The notes: generated by a model from the sequence alone, not told the origin. DNA of 64,000 bases from Pectinophora gossypiella (GCF_024362695.1 NC_065408.1:16985518-17049517); one strand, 5' to 3'; shown: positions 1 through 14,800, counted from the first letter of the stretch. Made by a program: numbers and translations.

Positions 1-149
1 TTATCTTTAAATATCTTAAATTAAAGGGAGAAACTGGTAGACCAGTTAACGCATAGACTATACTGTCGGGACTAGAAAGTTGTGGCACAATATTGACTAA
101 ACTTTTGTGTGAATCAAATTACTATTATTAGATAATTAAGTAGATGCAA

Positions 150-487
150 CAGCCTCCGTGGTCTAGTGGTTAGAGCGTTTGGCTCACGATCTGGAGGTCC
201 GGGTTCGATTCCCGATGGGGACATTGTAGAAATCACTTTGTGAGACTGTCCTTTGTTTGGTAAGGACTTTTCAGGCTTAAATCACCTGATTGTCCGACAA
301 AGTAAGATGATTCCGTGCTTCGGAGGGCACGTTAAGTCGTTGGTCCCGGCTATTAGCCGTAAAAATACCTCCACCAACCCGCAATTGAAGCAGCGTGGTG
401 GAGTATGCTCCATTATCCCCTTCGGTTGATTGAGGGGAGGCCTGTGCCCAGCAGTGGGACTTATATAGGCTGTTTATGTATGTTATG
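150..487 (+). mobile_element. Complete tRNA-derived SINE (family 1) with 13-bp target duplication
   Basis: Starts with a tRNA-like pol III promoter: A box in tggtctagtggttagagcg and B box ggttcgattcc. A conserved body follows (ccgtgcttcggagggcacgt, ttggtcccggc). It ends with the cagcagtgggac tail shared with lepidopteran RTE LINEs. Perfect direct repeats taagtagatgcaa flank it at 137-149 and 488-500, fixing both ends. Confidence 0.9.
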
Positions 488-1092
488 TAAGTAGATGCAA
501 ATTACGACACATCTATCTGTACAAACGAAACTAGTTTTGCATAAAGACTAGTCCAGCCTAAGTCTGGTTTTGTTTATAAGTATTCTACTTTGTGCCTAGC
601 CATTACTTAGTCGGTACTAATACTACATAGCAACATAACATAACAAATACTTTATTGCACAAACAGGAAAAAACAAAATACAAAACAAAAGAGAAATGAC
701 TACTACTACTACTTACGTGCCTTACACGCAAGTAACTTGAAACTTACCACTATTCCCCCTTCATCACGCTCCATCAATGAATAGGAACATCCGTTTGAGG
801 ATTATATTTCACGATACTGGTTATTATTGTATAATTACATTTTGCATCGGTGAAACAGGATGGGCGGAGAAATAAAATTATACGTACTTGAAACTTACCA
901 TTATTCCCTGACTTACGAATTCATTTGTAAGTAAAAATTACTAAAAAAATATTCAAAAAGCCAAAAGGCTGATTCTAAAAACTATAATATAAGAGAAAAC
1001 TATTCAATACGAATAATTTTAATTAATAATTTTGACTTACGGATTCATTCGAAATTACTTACGAATTAAAAAAATACAATAAGCTCGTAAGA

Positions 1093-1368
1093 AATTAATC
1101 ATCATCATCGTCAACCCATTAACGTCCCCACTGCTAGGGCACGGGCCTTCCCTATGGATGGATAGAGAGATCGGGCCTTAAACCATCACGCGGGCCCAGT
1201 GCGGATTGATGGTTATTAACGACTGCTAATGCAGCCGGGACCAACGAGAAGAAAACTTTTTTTTTGTGGTCACCCATTCTATGACCGGCCTTTGCAAAAG
1301 TTGCTTAACTTCAACAATCGCAGACCGAGCGCGTTTACCGCTGCGCCACTGAGCTCCTCAAGAAATTA
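1093..1368 (-). mobile_element. SINE with tRNA-like head and 5S rRNA-like segment (family 2)
   Basis: Read on the minus strand: a tRNA-like start with gtggcgcagcggtaaacgcg (1321-1357), then a stretch (1266-1320) with gaagttaagcaac and atgggtgacc as in the 5S rRNA internal promoter region. Next come the body shared with family 1 (gcacgtt, ttggtcccggctgcat), a cagcagtggggacgtta tail and a gat microsatellite end. Other copies: 8006-8200 and 34415-34670. Confidence 0.8.
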
Positions 1369-1841
1369 ATAATTTTGACGAATTAGTTCGTAAGTCAAAA
1401 TTATTAATTTATTACGAGCTTATTGTTTTTTTTAATTCGTTTTAAAAACTTGATAGATTATCATCTCCGTGTACCTACCCTAAAACTTGACTTAGGGCTC
1501 TATGACACTACGACACTATGGTGACGCCACGTCTGTCGTGCTGTATGCAGTTGTATTAAAAGTTACACATTGTCCGTTGCATAACTAATAAAATACGCGT
1601 CAACTGCATACTGCTTTGGTAGCGTCACTGTGGTGAAATTACCATGGTGTCTTTGTGAGATATGGCCCTAAGGATCTTGTCCAATATTAACTACTATAGG
1701 CAATATGTTGGGAGCGAGTTTGTGGGGTTTTTATTGTATCAACAATAATACATTTACTTACTTACTTATTTAACAGCACTACACTACCTTATAGGTGCTA
1801 TTAGAAAGAAAGAAAAATGATTTATTCAAATTTTTTGTCAT

Positions 1842-2155
1842 CTTCTTCTGTCGTGTGGATTGTGAAGTGAATTACCAACCTCATTAACTCTGGTGTTATT
1901 ATGGAGTCGCCAAACGTCCCTGACATGACTCATGTAACGATTATTTACATCAGTAAGTAGTAACCAGGACCGACAACTTAACGCGCCTTCCGAAGCACGG
2001 ATCATCTTACTTTCGGACACTTAGGTGATCAGCCTGTAATGTGCTAACCAAACTAGGGATCACAAAGTGGTTTTTGTGATATGTCCCTACCGGGAATCGA
2101 ACTCGGGCCCTCCGAATCGTCAGCCCAACGCTCAAATACTGGACCACAGCGGCCG
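1842..2155 (-). mobile_element. Family 1 SINE, complete, 9-bp target duplication
   Basis: Minus-strand copy with degenerate tRNA head at 2105-2155 (B box complement gaatcgaactcg) and the end motif cttctgtcgtgtggattgtg. Direct repeats ttttgtcat lie at 1833-1841 and 2156-2164. It ends about 185 bases before the first UNC5 exon. Confidence 0.8.
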
Positions 2156-2349
2156 TTTTGTCATTTATCATTTTTTCTAATCATTTTGTGGTCTATCTTT
2201 ATCAATCTTCTGTCGACTTGTAATTCTACTTACCCTAACATTACGAATAACAGTTAGTAATTGACAATATATCATCGCAACTTTTCTTTTTTTCTTTTTG
2301 GCTTAGTAAGTCGAAAATTTAAATTACGTTACTACCAAACTTGTTTCAG

Positions 2350-2802
2350 GTGCAGAACACACAACTGAGAAAGAAACTCGGCCAGAATACATCCACCCTG
2401 ATGACCTCCTATCATTTGACCCTTACCTGTCAGACTTCAAGCCTGTCGAAGCTGAAGACGACTATATACCTCTTCCAGAAAACGATGAAACCATAGACGG
2501 ACAACCAGTGTTCCTAGCTGAACCCAAAAACTCATACGTGCTTAAGACCAAACCAGCAACTTTATTATGCCGTGCTGCTAATGCCTTGCAAGTTTTCTTC
2601 AAATGTAATGATGTAAGGACTGACAAGACTATACAGTTTGAACATGTAGATCCGCAGAATGGAGTAAGAGTTGTAGAAGTGGAACTCAATGTGACAAGAG
2701 ATGAGGTTGATGAGTATTTTGGAGGGAAATACGGGTGCGAATGCTATGCGTGGAATAGCAAAGGCAAGATACGAAGTCAAGCTGTTTTTGTTGAACTAGC
2801 TT
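2350..2802 (+). CDS. unc5: unc5 exon: linker and first Ig domain
   Basis: Acceptor ttgtttcag ends at 2349; donor gtaagt starts at 2803. The exon opens with two bases finishing a codon and ends in phase 1. It encodes an acidic segment (ETRPEYIHPDDLLSFDPYL) and an Ig domain with YVLKTKPATLLCRAANALQ, FFKC and YGCECYAWNSKGK. The match to the first UNC5 Ig domain is strong. The domain is complete in this single exon. Confidence 0.9.
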
Positions 2803-5800
2803 GTAAGTATCCGTAGAATAAATGTTATTACTTAGAAGTCACTGCAAAGAGATTTCTGATTCCAATGTGATCTGCTTATTTCGAAAATGTTCCCCAAGAA
2901 GTCGAAATAACAAAAAGGTCGTCATACTGTTATTGGAAGCATTATAAAAAATATTTAAAGACAATGCTACTCATATTTTACTAATCATTTGGTACTAATT
3001 AACTATACCTACCCATTGATATATTACTCAACTTTGTTAGAATGCATGACGCGTCTATTGACAATAAATGGCAAAATAGGTGATTGATAGCATACATTAT
3101 AATCATAACTCAATTCATCGAAGGAATTTACGACGTGCCAAATATAAAATTCAAGGCATAATCTTTTACGATTGCACTTAAAATACAAATAGGCACTACA
3201 TTTCATTAGAAGCAAATAATGACTCTTATATACCCATCCATACATCCTTTCTCAATAAAAAAACAAATTCCTATCGAAGCGGATGTACAAATGATGAATA
3301 TGTAAATCGTATCATTAGGGAACCGCAAGTTTTTATTATGTATGCGTACAATTTATGTATGGGTTCATTTCATGTATGGGTATGTTGAGTGGATTTCAAT
3401 TTGCTGCTTTTAAAAGCTTTATCTTTCTTATTTATGGAGGTCGAATAATTGGAAATCTTTATCTAAAATGTAAATTGAAAATGTTGAGGTAGCCGAATTT
3501 GATCATAATTTTATTCATCTTTTGAAATGAGTTTCGTTATAACTCTTTCCTAAAACTTGATTTGTTGTTTTTACTACTGTGAACTAAACAAACCTTATTA
3601 CACCTATTAATAATCTGAAAATATTTGACTCTTAAGTTATATGCTATGCCAAAAACGTAAACCTGCAAAAGTGACTAATCAGGCCATTTGGCCTTTCACT
3701 ATGTCTGTTTTTTATAATTATTCAAAAATAGCGAACAACTTTTCTATATATTTCTCATAAATTTCACCTTCACACCAAAATGCCAATTCTATCTAACATA
3801 TTAAAAAAACAACACGATTTTAATAACTAAACGCCGAGTGCTGAAGAATCCACGTGAAACGTCAAGGAAATGAAAAGAAAGCACTCGAAAATAATCGACG
3901 GCAGGAAATTAACGAAAATCCTCAGTACGAAGACAAAAATAAAGGAGGAGTGAGGACAATTAACGGTCGCACCCATTGTCCTGAAATAGAAGACCCACGC
4001 CGAGGGAGTGATTCAGAAATGATAGAAAAAGAAGCCAACTTTAATTTTACTGTGACTACTTATTTTCTTATCTCCAAATTATTTGGTAGGCGTTGAGCTA
4101 AATATAGAAGTTGAGCGGCACAAAAATGTATTGCTTTAACACATAACATTTTTAGGGATTTTCTTAAAAATCCAATCCAACCACGTAGTGGATATAATAA
4201 GAAAACAAACAAAGAATTAAAATCCTTAGATGCAATTTACATAGAAGGTAGATACAATATTGAAACTGCGGTGACGAGGACTATTACAGAAAAAAGTTTG
4301 CTAATTACCTATTAAACATTGTACTAAAATTGCCAAAGATTCTTATACGAAGTTCCCCTTTTTACTTAAATAAATAAATATACAGGGTATTAGTGACATC
4401 GTAACGAATACTAAGGGGGATGATTCAGACCATGATTCTGAGTTCATATCAAGTAGAATTTCCTGTCAGAAAATTTATGAAAATTTTGGCGTTTTTTTCA
4501 AATTAATTTCACTTCTATAATTTTTTGACGGAAAATTCCACTTGATTTCAACTCAGAATCATGACCTTAATCATCCCTCAAAGTTTACGATGTCACTAAC
4601 ACCCGGTATAGATAGCAACATTGCTAGTAGATTAACGCACATACGTAGAGCATAAATCTGAACATTTGTATCGATCCAAACCAGTTGGGTCCCCTCTATG
4701 GATTCGGTTTCATTATTGTAACTGTATCAAATATCGTGACTAAGAGTTCCTGAGTGGCAGGATTCCCGTTGGCCAAGGTTCCAATCCAGTTTACTGGTCG
4801 ATGAATATTGTTATTATAACGTACTGGCTTTTGTATGGCTGCCGTCTTTTATACGCTCGAATACCTTCTTAAACTCATAGCCGTAATCCCTAATAGGGTG
4901 GGCAGATCCACAAGTAATCAGAACACTAGACGCCTTCTATATTTTGTATTTGCTCCCAATCTTGCTAGGTAATCTGGGGAACAGAAAATACAAGGTATTA
5001 CACATTTTGCCTTCTCTCGGGGACCAGGTGGTGTAATGGTTAACACGCTCGTCCCGGCTTAAAAAGAGCTGCGGGTCCAGGTTTCGTCCGAGTCAGATTT
5101 CTTTTCATTTTAGTCATCATTTACAAGGCTAGGCGTGTTAGATTATCATTCTTAAGGTGATGCATTTCAGTCAGCTAGGTAACGCTGCGTCAGCAGATGG
5201 CGTTACTTCTGCAGTTTTCGTATTTTTTTCCATTTATTCGTTTAGTGTTGAGTTCTGACCCAGTGAAATGTTAGGTGGCGAAATCTTACATACATTATCT
5301 TTAAGTTAAGCTACAATTTTAAAGTATTTACTGCAGATATCATATTAAAACATTGCATCAAAAGTTGGTGTCATTTCAATTTGTGTACAAACACGAAGCT
5401 GTCACACACACATGCGAACTAGGTTAGCTATTAAAAGAGATGCATAATTTGAAGTCTACTTCTAACTTCTAAATGGCGCATTTGGTAAAGCAGTCGCCGC
5501 CATTCTTAAGTTTCACGGTTCAAACCCAAGTGCATGTTTTAATTGTTTTTACTTTATGTATTTTTTTTTACAATTGAATTTGGCGAACCCGTCTATTTGT
5601 TACGGAATTTTCAAAAAGTATCACTTTTACCAATAATAATTATAATTATACAATAATGTACTTTGCACTAAAGTACCTTCCGTAATTTCCGTATTTTTTA
5701 TTTTGTAAAATTCTAACAGGCATTAATCGCATCAGTGAACATGCGGCTAACTAAAAAACTACTGAACCGATTTTCATACGGTTTTCACCAATGAGTAGAG

Positions 5801-8800
5801 TGATTCATGGGCGTGCTTTAGGGTATATAATTTATACAAGTATTTTTTTTTGTATAAAATGGTTCAAAAATGATGATGAATGTCAAACATAATTATCGTT
5901 ACAAATATAGCCGACTTGGAGCTTTCGGCGAAAACGCTGCCTGAGCCCATTGAGATATAACAAAACAATGTATGATTGAATTGTTCCTTTTTTGTAGGTC
6001 TACCGAAAAGTCCACAATATGTCATAATAATTATATTGTGTATAAAGAATTGTGTATATGTATTGTATGATTTTACAAATAACGATCACAGTACAGTAAT
6101 AATAAGGTAGATTTTTCCTAAATTGCGTCGGTTCAAACTTTGACGCATCGCGTTTGAAAGATGTAATAGCGCTTCAGGACGTCCCGCAAGCACGGCGCTG
6201 ATGTCGCAGTATCCGCATATAATTATTATGACTTGTCATTTAGTTCCAATAAAATCCGCGGGACTTCATACGTATGTCAGTGACAGCTGGTTATAGCATG
6301 CGGGACACTTAGCAGCTAATCGAATTCTATGTTGTTTTCGCGCCCAATCCAGACGACTTGCAGCGCATTTCTGGACTTATATTTGCGCGTGGTGTTTATT
6401 ATTAGGTTAGTTAGTTCAGGTTAGGACGTCTTTTTTAACGAGGACGTTAAAAAAAGACGAGGCTGGGACGTATTGAAGTAGTATTTCCATATATACGCGG
6501 CCTGAAATGGGCTGTTTCGGGGACCTGAACTGGTTGCTGTCGAACTTATTATCACGTTTTCTTGATTAAAATTCATAAATAAGTCAAATAGAAAAAAGAT
6601 TTTCGTTAGTTTTAGATCTGTCATGATGTCTGTGATGTTTGTTTATTATACATAAGAATTTCAAAATTTATCTTATTTTTTTTTCCCAAAGGGCAAGGCA
6701 AAGGGAACTATGCCCATACAGCCATGTCTTGTGTTTTTTTTTCTTGATGATGATTAATGAAATGATGAAACCTAAGCCCCCACACAGACTCCTACTCCGA
6801 ACCCCAAACGAAGTAAGCGGCTTGTTGGCGCAACAAGCCGCTTACTTTGTTTACACGGGGTACGGGGTACACTTTGTTTATTGAATATTCCGATTTAATA
6901 ATACTATCGGGAATGTTTTCCGACTAACTTAATGTGATCATTAACCACAAAATACCACTTCGTATTGATTATTTAGATTATTCAATGAAGAAAGCAACCT
7001 TCCCATTCCCGGTCCCACCAAAAAGTCCGCGGCAAAGAGAATATAAATAAATCTGTATGTTGGATGGAAAAACAATTAATTATAAATGACTACTATTTAG
7101 GCCGGCAAATGCAACAACTTTTTTTTTGATTTGGTTTTCCCCGAAGGGTAAGGCAAAATGAACTATGCCCATACAGCCATTTCATTTTATGTATTGATTT
7201 TTTATTATAATATATGTCCTCTTTTAAAACACGGTACTTACCCATTATTTAAAATGTTTAAATAATATGCGTTTCTCAGATTGTAGTATTTTTAGTTTTT
7301 ATTTATTCATACAAAATCTCTTTATAAATTGTCACTGACATTCTAATTACACTTGTCAAGTAGTCAAAGCCTTTAGAGAAAAAAAACTATCACGCACACA
7401 AACTAACATTGACACCACTACACGCTCAGCAAATACACTGTAATCTGCACCACTACAAATGTAGAATTGATCAAAATTGAGGGTCTGAAATATGGTACTT
7501 CTCGTATTCGGATCCAAAATTTTTGTTAGTTTGCGAAAATAATACACCAAAATATTACTATTTATCGGTTTTATAACAATATTCCTCTATCCGTTTTCCT
7601 GTAGCACTGCATCAACTTTTGTATGGAAAACGAATCACCTTAAGTAACATGACACTTTTGCTTTCCGCTTCGACTACCTTTTTAAGCTAATCGCTATCGA
7701 TGCATCTATCACATATAGTCAAACAATGTGTCTTATCTTTCCATCTATATGCCTTATACTCTTTGTATTAAAACTGCTTCCATTTATAACTATCGTAACT
7801 AGATGAGGGTCTTCACGCATCAACGGTTCTCGAAGGGTCTGTCGCTGTGTATTATTTAAACTGACGACATTTAGTTTTGTCGCTGTGGCATGTATCTTTC
7901 GAAAATAAAACAACAGAGGTAAATTATTTTGGATGGTTGAGAAAAATTCCTTAGTGATCTGAAAGGAACGGGAGTTTGACAAAAAAATGATAAGTAATTA
8001 AATAATCATCATTATCATCAGCCCATTAACGTCCCCACTGTTGGGGCACGGGCCTTCCCTATGGATGGATAGGGAGATCGGGCCTTAAACCATCACGCGG
8101 GCCTAGTGAGGATTGATGGTTATTAACGACTGCTAACGCAACCGGGACCAAAGGCTTAACGTGCCTTCCGAAGCACGGAGGAGCTCGAGATGATTTTTTT
8201 CTTTTTTTTAGTAATTAATAGCATTCGTTAATGATTCTGTTATCGTAAATGAGAGTGATAAGTTGCAAAATAACACGCTCGTAATCCGTATTAGGATAGA
8301 CAGATAAATTTAGTATTAACGTCCTAATATCAATATAATGAACCTTATAGCGACATTGGTATTAAGCCGTAAATTAGTGAGAACGAGCAAAAGAGTATCC
8401 TAGTTTTTTTTTACCACTTGCTCGAGAAGGAATAAAAGTATCTGCCTAAAGAAACAAAACAAATTCATAAAGAAAGTTCCAAACGAACATACATCAACAA
8501 TAAAGGTGAACTAACGAAAGTAAAGAATAGATCTAAACCAACCATAAAGTACAAGCCAAGCTTTAAACCCAACGAACCGTTGCAAGTAACACTTGAACAC
8601 AATAAATTGCATCCCCACCGTACAGAAAAATGGTAATTTTAATGAGTGCACCCCAAACGCCTCGTTATTTGGAGGAAGCGTTTCCGCTCGTTAATTCGAA
8701 CTTGCCATTTGATAAATGCTTACCATCGGTGGTTAGGGTGTCATGTTGAAACTGGTTGGGAGTAGGGGAGAACATGTATTTTCATCTATGTGTAGATGTA

Positions 8801-11800
8801 TTACACTAGATATTCAGGTGTATTAGACTAGATATGTGTAACTCGGAAGATGAATAGCGATGTTCGTTTACATTGTTCTTGCCTATAATTTCATGTTTCT
8901 TACAGCACTGAAAGTAAGTTTATCAAAATATACTATCACAATTGAGAAAACCCTATTCAACATCGTTTCATTGCAGTTTCAAATAATCTTCGACATCTCC
9001 GTAAAATTAACCTTATCATAACTCCGTTTTTAGACGATTTACCATGAAATAGATATTTTATAATTGCCAATAACATAACTAACCTAGCTTAGATCTAGCC
9101 TACTGTTAGTCCAAAAATAAGTGATTAGATACATTATTGTTATAGATACCTACTACTATAATTAATGTTATCAACAATTTAAGATATGTGATTTCTTGCA
9201 AATCTGCTATAGATTTCAACACTTCACTTCAAGTGTTCAAAATTTGTAAAAAGTTTTTTTTATAGAATTCAAGTTAATGTAATTGGGGCACATATACAAA
9301 AAATAATTTAAGACTTGCATTTTATAACTTTACAATATGTGTACTGTTGGTATACCTATCTAAATAAATAAAAAAATAAAAAAGTTAAGATATTACACTA
9401 TTTAGAAAACAACACGTTGATAAACTATTTACCCCCACAGATATAAAGAAGCAATTCAGTCAGCAGCCCCAATCGGCGACTGTGGAAGCAGGCAGGAGCG
9501 TCAGCCTAAGATGTTCCCCTCCCCCTGCCGTACCCCCCGCTACCCTCAAGTGGACGAGAAACGGAGTCACTATCGAACCTAGTGACGAAGTCTTGGTACT
9601 GCCCAAAGTGGGGCTACAAGTAAGTGCTGGAACATTTGACTAGAGTATAGTTAAAGTGGAGATGGCAAATCAAAGAAATGTAGGAAAGCCACCAGTGAGA
9701 TGGATTAATGTAGGTACTCTTAACATTTTCAAGGATAGTACGTCTATAGCCGATGCCCCGATATCAAAATGTCAATCACAAATTAATAAAAGATCAGTGA
9801 CCCGTGGTCATTGTCTTTGAAAGTGTTAAATTTAAGTAGAATGACTGAATGAAGATTAATATGAGATAGAATTAGAAAACATAAACTCGAATATATCTTT
9901 ATTCAGTTGGTTATACCAGGAATGAAATAAAAAATAAATAAAAGAAGAAGTATATGAAGTATAAAGCTATGAAAATTTTCTCCGGAAGAAGAAAATATAT
10001 TTGTTTGTTCAAATTGAGGAGGTAGTGTGTCTAAACTCACGTTTTCTATATAAGTAATAAACACAGCTAACATACATATACACACAGCACACACACACAT
10101 ACAAAAGCAGCTAACACAACACGCACACACACAGGTAAGAAAAATAATTTAACTAATGAAATTTGTGGTGTTCAGGATATGGCCAACTACACATGCGTAG
10201 CTGAGAACATTGCAGGAAGACGGGAATCTGATGTTGCTGTTCTATCCGTCTATGGTAAGTTAATATTTAAGCTTGAGAGCGAGACAAAAAACAACTCAAA
10301 CAAACTGCCCATTCAATGTATCATATTGGCAAATCGTACTAAAGAGATAAGATAAGCCAACGAAACGTACCTACTCGTAATAATAAAAAATAATAAAAAA
10401 GTTTATGTGTGGTTGTGTTTTGCGTGTGTTGGTTTACCTACATAAACTGACACCCGTAATTCTTAACCATCAAGTAGCAACTCTCAATATTGATGTCCCA
10501 TGTCCTTCTAAAGCATCTAATGAAGGGGGATCTCCCCCTTTCATTGAAATGTAAGCTCGTCGACATGTGTATCCTGCTGATCCTAACCTACGGTGCCAAA
10601 ATATGGTCACTGACAGCATGTCCAAAGTCCAAGCTCAAGGTCTGCCAAAGAGAAATGGAACGCAGTGTCCTAGGCGTCAAACAAATCGACCGTGTGCGAA
10701 ACACTACACTGCGCTCCAAAACGGGTATCACTGATGTAGGGAAAACGTCCGCCAAACTGAAGTGGGACTGGGCCGGACACGTTTGTCGGATGCATCCGGA
10801 GCGATGGGCACGGGTCGTTACTCACTGGATACCTCAGGGCGGGCATAGATGTGCGTAATTGGCCGGAGATCGCGCAAAGTCGAGAGGAGTGGAAAAGTCA
10901 AGGGGAGGGGAGGGTTGCCCAGCAGTGGGATTGAACAGGCTATATAAGATAAGATGTCCTTCTATAGTGTTAGCTGTGTGGTAGATGACAAACTTTATCA
11001 ACCCTAACTCAAAAAGTAGTAACCGGGAGCATTTTCTTTACGTACCTTCTGAAGCATGAATCATTTTACTTTCGGACAATGCGGCGATCAGCCTGTAACG
11101 TTCTAATCGAACTAGGAATCACAAAGTGATTATTGTGATACAACTCCACCGGGATTAGAACCTAGGATTTCCGGATCATCAGCCCAACGCTCGACCAGTG
11201 GACTACAATGGTATTATTACACAATATGACAAACTGTGTACTGATAGCCTATTAGGTCATCGCCTGAAATAGCCAATCAATTATTGATCGATGTTGTTCT
11301 GGAAATAAGCATTTGACGTCTTTTCTAAGTTAACATAAATTAAATTATCGTTTAATTGACACCTATTTAAATATTAAATAAATTTAATTTAAAAAAATAC
11401 CAAAAAGATTCTTTATAAAAAGAGTTTGCACAAGTGTTTAGAAGAAGTTTTATTTGCATTTTATCATAAAAACACGAATTACTTGAATCGGAATATAAAT
11501 TGGTAATTTCTACCCCACAGTTCCTCTATCACATATTATTATGTTGTCCAAATTAATTGTTCGTCTCAAACCTGGCACCTTAGTGAACTGTCATAAAATA
11601 TTATATTGTTCATTTTCTTGTTGTCATTATACGATCGTTCAAACGTTCAACTTATTACTACTATAGTTAGTTACGTTGAGTCAATAAGTAATATTTGCCT
11701 TTCTTAGTGCTCTGTACCTGTACCTTATGTGTGATTAGTTTTTTTTTAATTTCAATTCAAAAACAAGACCGAATGAAACCTTTTTATTGACCCTATGTTA

Positions 11801-14800
11801 TCTACCGCTTATGGTCTATGTGGTTACCTCTTAATACACAGGCATTTAATTATTATCTTGGGATCATCATCTCCCTGCCGATATCTTGTCTTTTTCACAG
11901 GGTTCGCTTACCTGACAAGATTTGACATTATTATCTTATGATGCCTAAAAAATATACAAGTGATAGAGAATATTCCCAACAGTGAATGGGGGTTGGTCGC
12001 CGTGGTCGCCATGGTTACCATGCCGATGTGGTACTGAAAGCAGAGGGAAAAGACGAACCAGATCCTGTACAGAGCCTGCCCCAGCTAACGGTGGCGCGCC
12101 TTGCAGAGGACAATCTGCGCAGACTGATGGAGAGTGCCTTAGCTGTCAGAATGGTAACTATATAATAATTTAATGCACACAGGATAAACACTAAACACAA
12201 TTTTATAGTGAGAATAATTTTATAGCCCGTGGATCTTGAAGAGAAGTAAAGTAACTTACGGAAGGCAGCATCATCATCATCATCAATTTAAGAGCCACGC
12301 TCTTGTCGGTGCAGCATTTTCCATGCTACTTTTTAGGGAAAAATAGGGCAGTGGTTTCCCTCTTGCCTTCCGCTCCGCAGTACTCTGTCTGATGCAAGTG
12401 GGATGGTGCCCAGAGTAGTCTATTACAAAACCATACTAGGACTCCTGTCCTCCGCCTCAAAAGTCCTCTTAGGGAAGGCAGATGGATAGATAAATAATTT
12501 ATTAAGTACTCTAAATTAGTTTTAGTAAAGTGATGGGTAGAAGGAAAAACAACGGAGTCATGTTTTTATAATGTAAAATACAGAAACTATTTATTATTTT
12601 GCTTTTGGTATAAAAATGACCACAAGGGAATCCAAATTCAAAAATTTCTTTATTCAGTAGGTAACATAGTTACACTTTGAATCGTCAATTTTACACAACG
12701 AACGTCTCATCCGCCTAAAACTACTGCAGCTTCTCACAACCTGTATAGCCGGGGAAAAGAAGCTGCAAGAAAAACCTCAAACCTCAAACAAACGAGCACT
12801 CTTCCATGACTTTTAGCGTTAGACATTTCTTAGCTTTGCTGATTGGTATCAATAAACAAGCACCATTACGCTACTGCAGAAGAATCTGTCAAATTTTTAA
12901 AATTAATTTAATAGTTTTGATCTTTTCAAATGATTTGACTAATTTGATCCAATAACGCCGGGAATTTGGATGGAGTTATTTCCTAAATTGCTTTATGGTG
13001 ATGCATTATATTAATCTTAATTTGATTCTGTGATTTGGTCGAACAACTTAACTTGCTTGGGAGGTTAGGAGTCTAACATCTTTATTTAAATACATTCATT
13101 GAAACAATATTTTTTATTTTATCATGTCCCCACGCTATAGGTACGTTATAGTACAGGATGTTAGTACTATCGCCTTTTAGGTACTTATAGACAATCCATC
13201 ATATAGAAAGGACGTAAGTAGATAAATGTTTTTCATTGATCTATTAGGTAATTCCTGGTCTCCGTGGGGTGCATGGTCATCGTGCAGTATAGATTGTTTG
13301 AGGATCCGTAGAAGACAGTGTACAGGCAGCTGTTCTGGAGCCACCTTTGAACATGCTCCGTGTGTTGATGGCATGTGCTCTTCTGGGATGAGTAAGTCAA
13401 AATTTTGTAAGTGTTATGAATCTTTTGCACCATATGACCCATTTTAAAATTTTCGTATATCTTCGAAGCAATGAAAATAGCAAAGAATGAAATCCGATGC
13501 CTTGTGAATCCATAAGTGCTTAAGCGGTAGCTCTCCATCGTTCTATAATGCACAAAATGTTTCACAATACGCGAATTTTACAGCAACCCGTGTCAATTTT
13601 AGAGCTTTATCGCTTTTCAGAATAGTTTGATTAAATTCGTTTTTAATTTCCCCGTGTGGTTTCTCTTCACTTTAGATATAAACAGAGATGATACAACTCT
13701 CTACGTTGGTGTGGGCATCACAGTGGTAATGTTGATCGCTGGAGCTGTCATTCTGTTCGTCTGGTTCAAGTACAGAAACGGAAGACCTGGATACAGTTCT
13801 GCTAGAATTGGTAAGTTAACTATGTAATATGGCTACAGAAGATAAGAAAAAACTTAACCTAGCAAATTTTCTTTTCTATTTCGTAATTTCTTGGAAATCT
13901 TTTTTTTGCCTTTTTTTTGAAAATAATAAATTTAGCTTCACAATTTTACTTTTACTTTTAAGTTTTTGGAAAATATATATTTTTACCCTTTTCATTATAA
14001 CTTTTGTTTGGTTTAGTGGGTTTTGTTGAATAGAAAAAAAAATATAATTAATTTATATATGCTCAATTGGACTGTAATTTACTCAAATGAAGTATTTTTT
14101 TCAAGGTTTATGAAACCAACTTTAATCGTACATTTTAATGGGTTGAAACATTTTAGTACATTTAGTAATGATGTATTTCAGTCTAGATATATATATATAG
14201 CAAATAACATTTATTGATATTTTTATTGATTCATTTATTTTATCATTGCGAGACGCGATCTCCTACCTATAATGGGCTTCAGCGTCGAAATGTATGATTT
14301 TCATGTTATATTTGTACAACATTAACACAGGTATACCAAAGACATATCCAGGCACAGGGACAGCAAGAAGTAAAGGGAACGTAGCGCCAGACCTTACAAG
14401 AACTTGCAACGAATACTGGATGCAGGGCCCTGATAATCATTATGACTTGCCACATGTTAGAGATAGGTAAGTTACTTCACAGTGTTATTCTAGTAAATAA
14501 AGATCTGAAGAAAGGTATATTTGAATAGTAAACATTTATGGTAAGGAACATTTGTGGTAAGATACAAGTACTGAAGAAGTTATGAATGAGGATGTTTTTG
14601 ATTTATTTACAGTAACTATAAAAGCCATATTATTTACTTTTATATCTACTCGTACGTCATTGTTCACGTGTGATGATTTTTTGACTGTTCAGTTTATAAC
14701 AGACTCAACACCTTCTTTTATTGTGTGGGTTATGAGATGAATTACCAACCTTATCAACCCTGTTGTCACGGTTACTATTGAGCCACCAAAAGCCCCTGAC

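Noticed and set aside
160..215. tRNA gene
   Set aside because: A and B boxes are present but there is no acceptor stem, and the sequence continues into a SINE body with target duplications.
2462..2689. Minus-strand open frames over 2462-2780
   Set aside because: Shadows of the UNC5 Ig exon on the other strand.
13627..13827. Start codon at 13627 for a separate small membrane protein
   Set aside because: It is intron sequence read into the UNC5 transmembrane exon; phase and splice sites show exon 13676-13810 instead.
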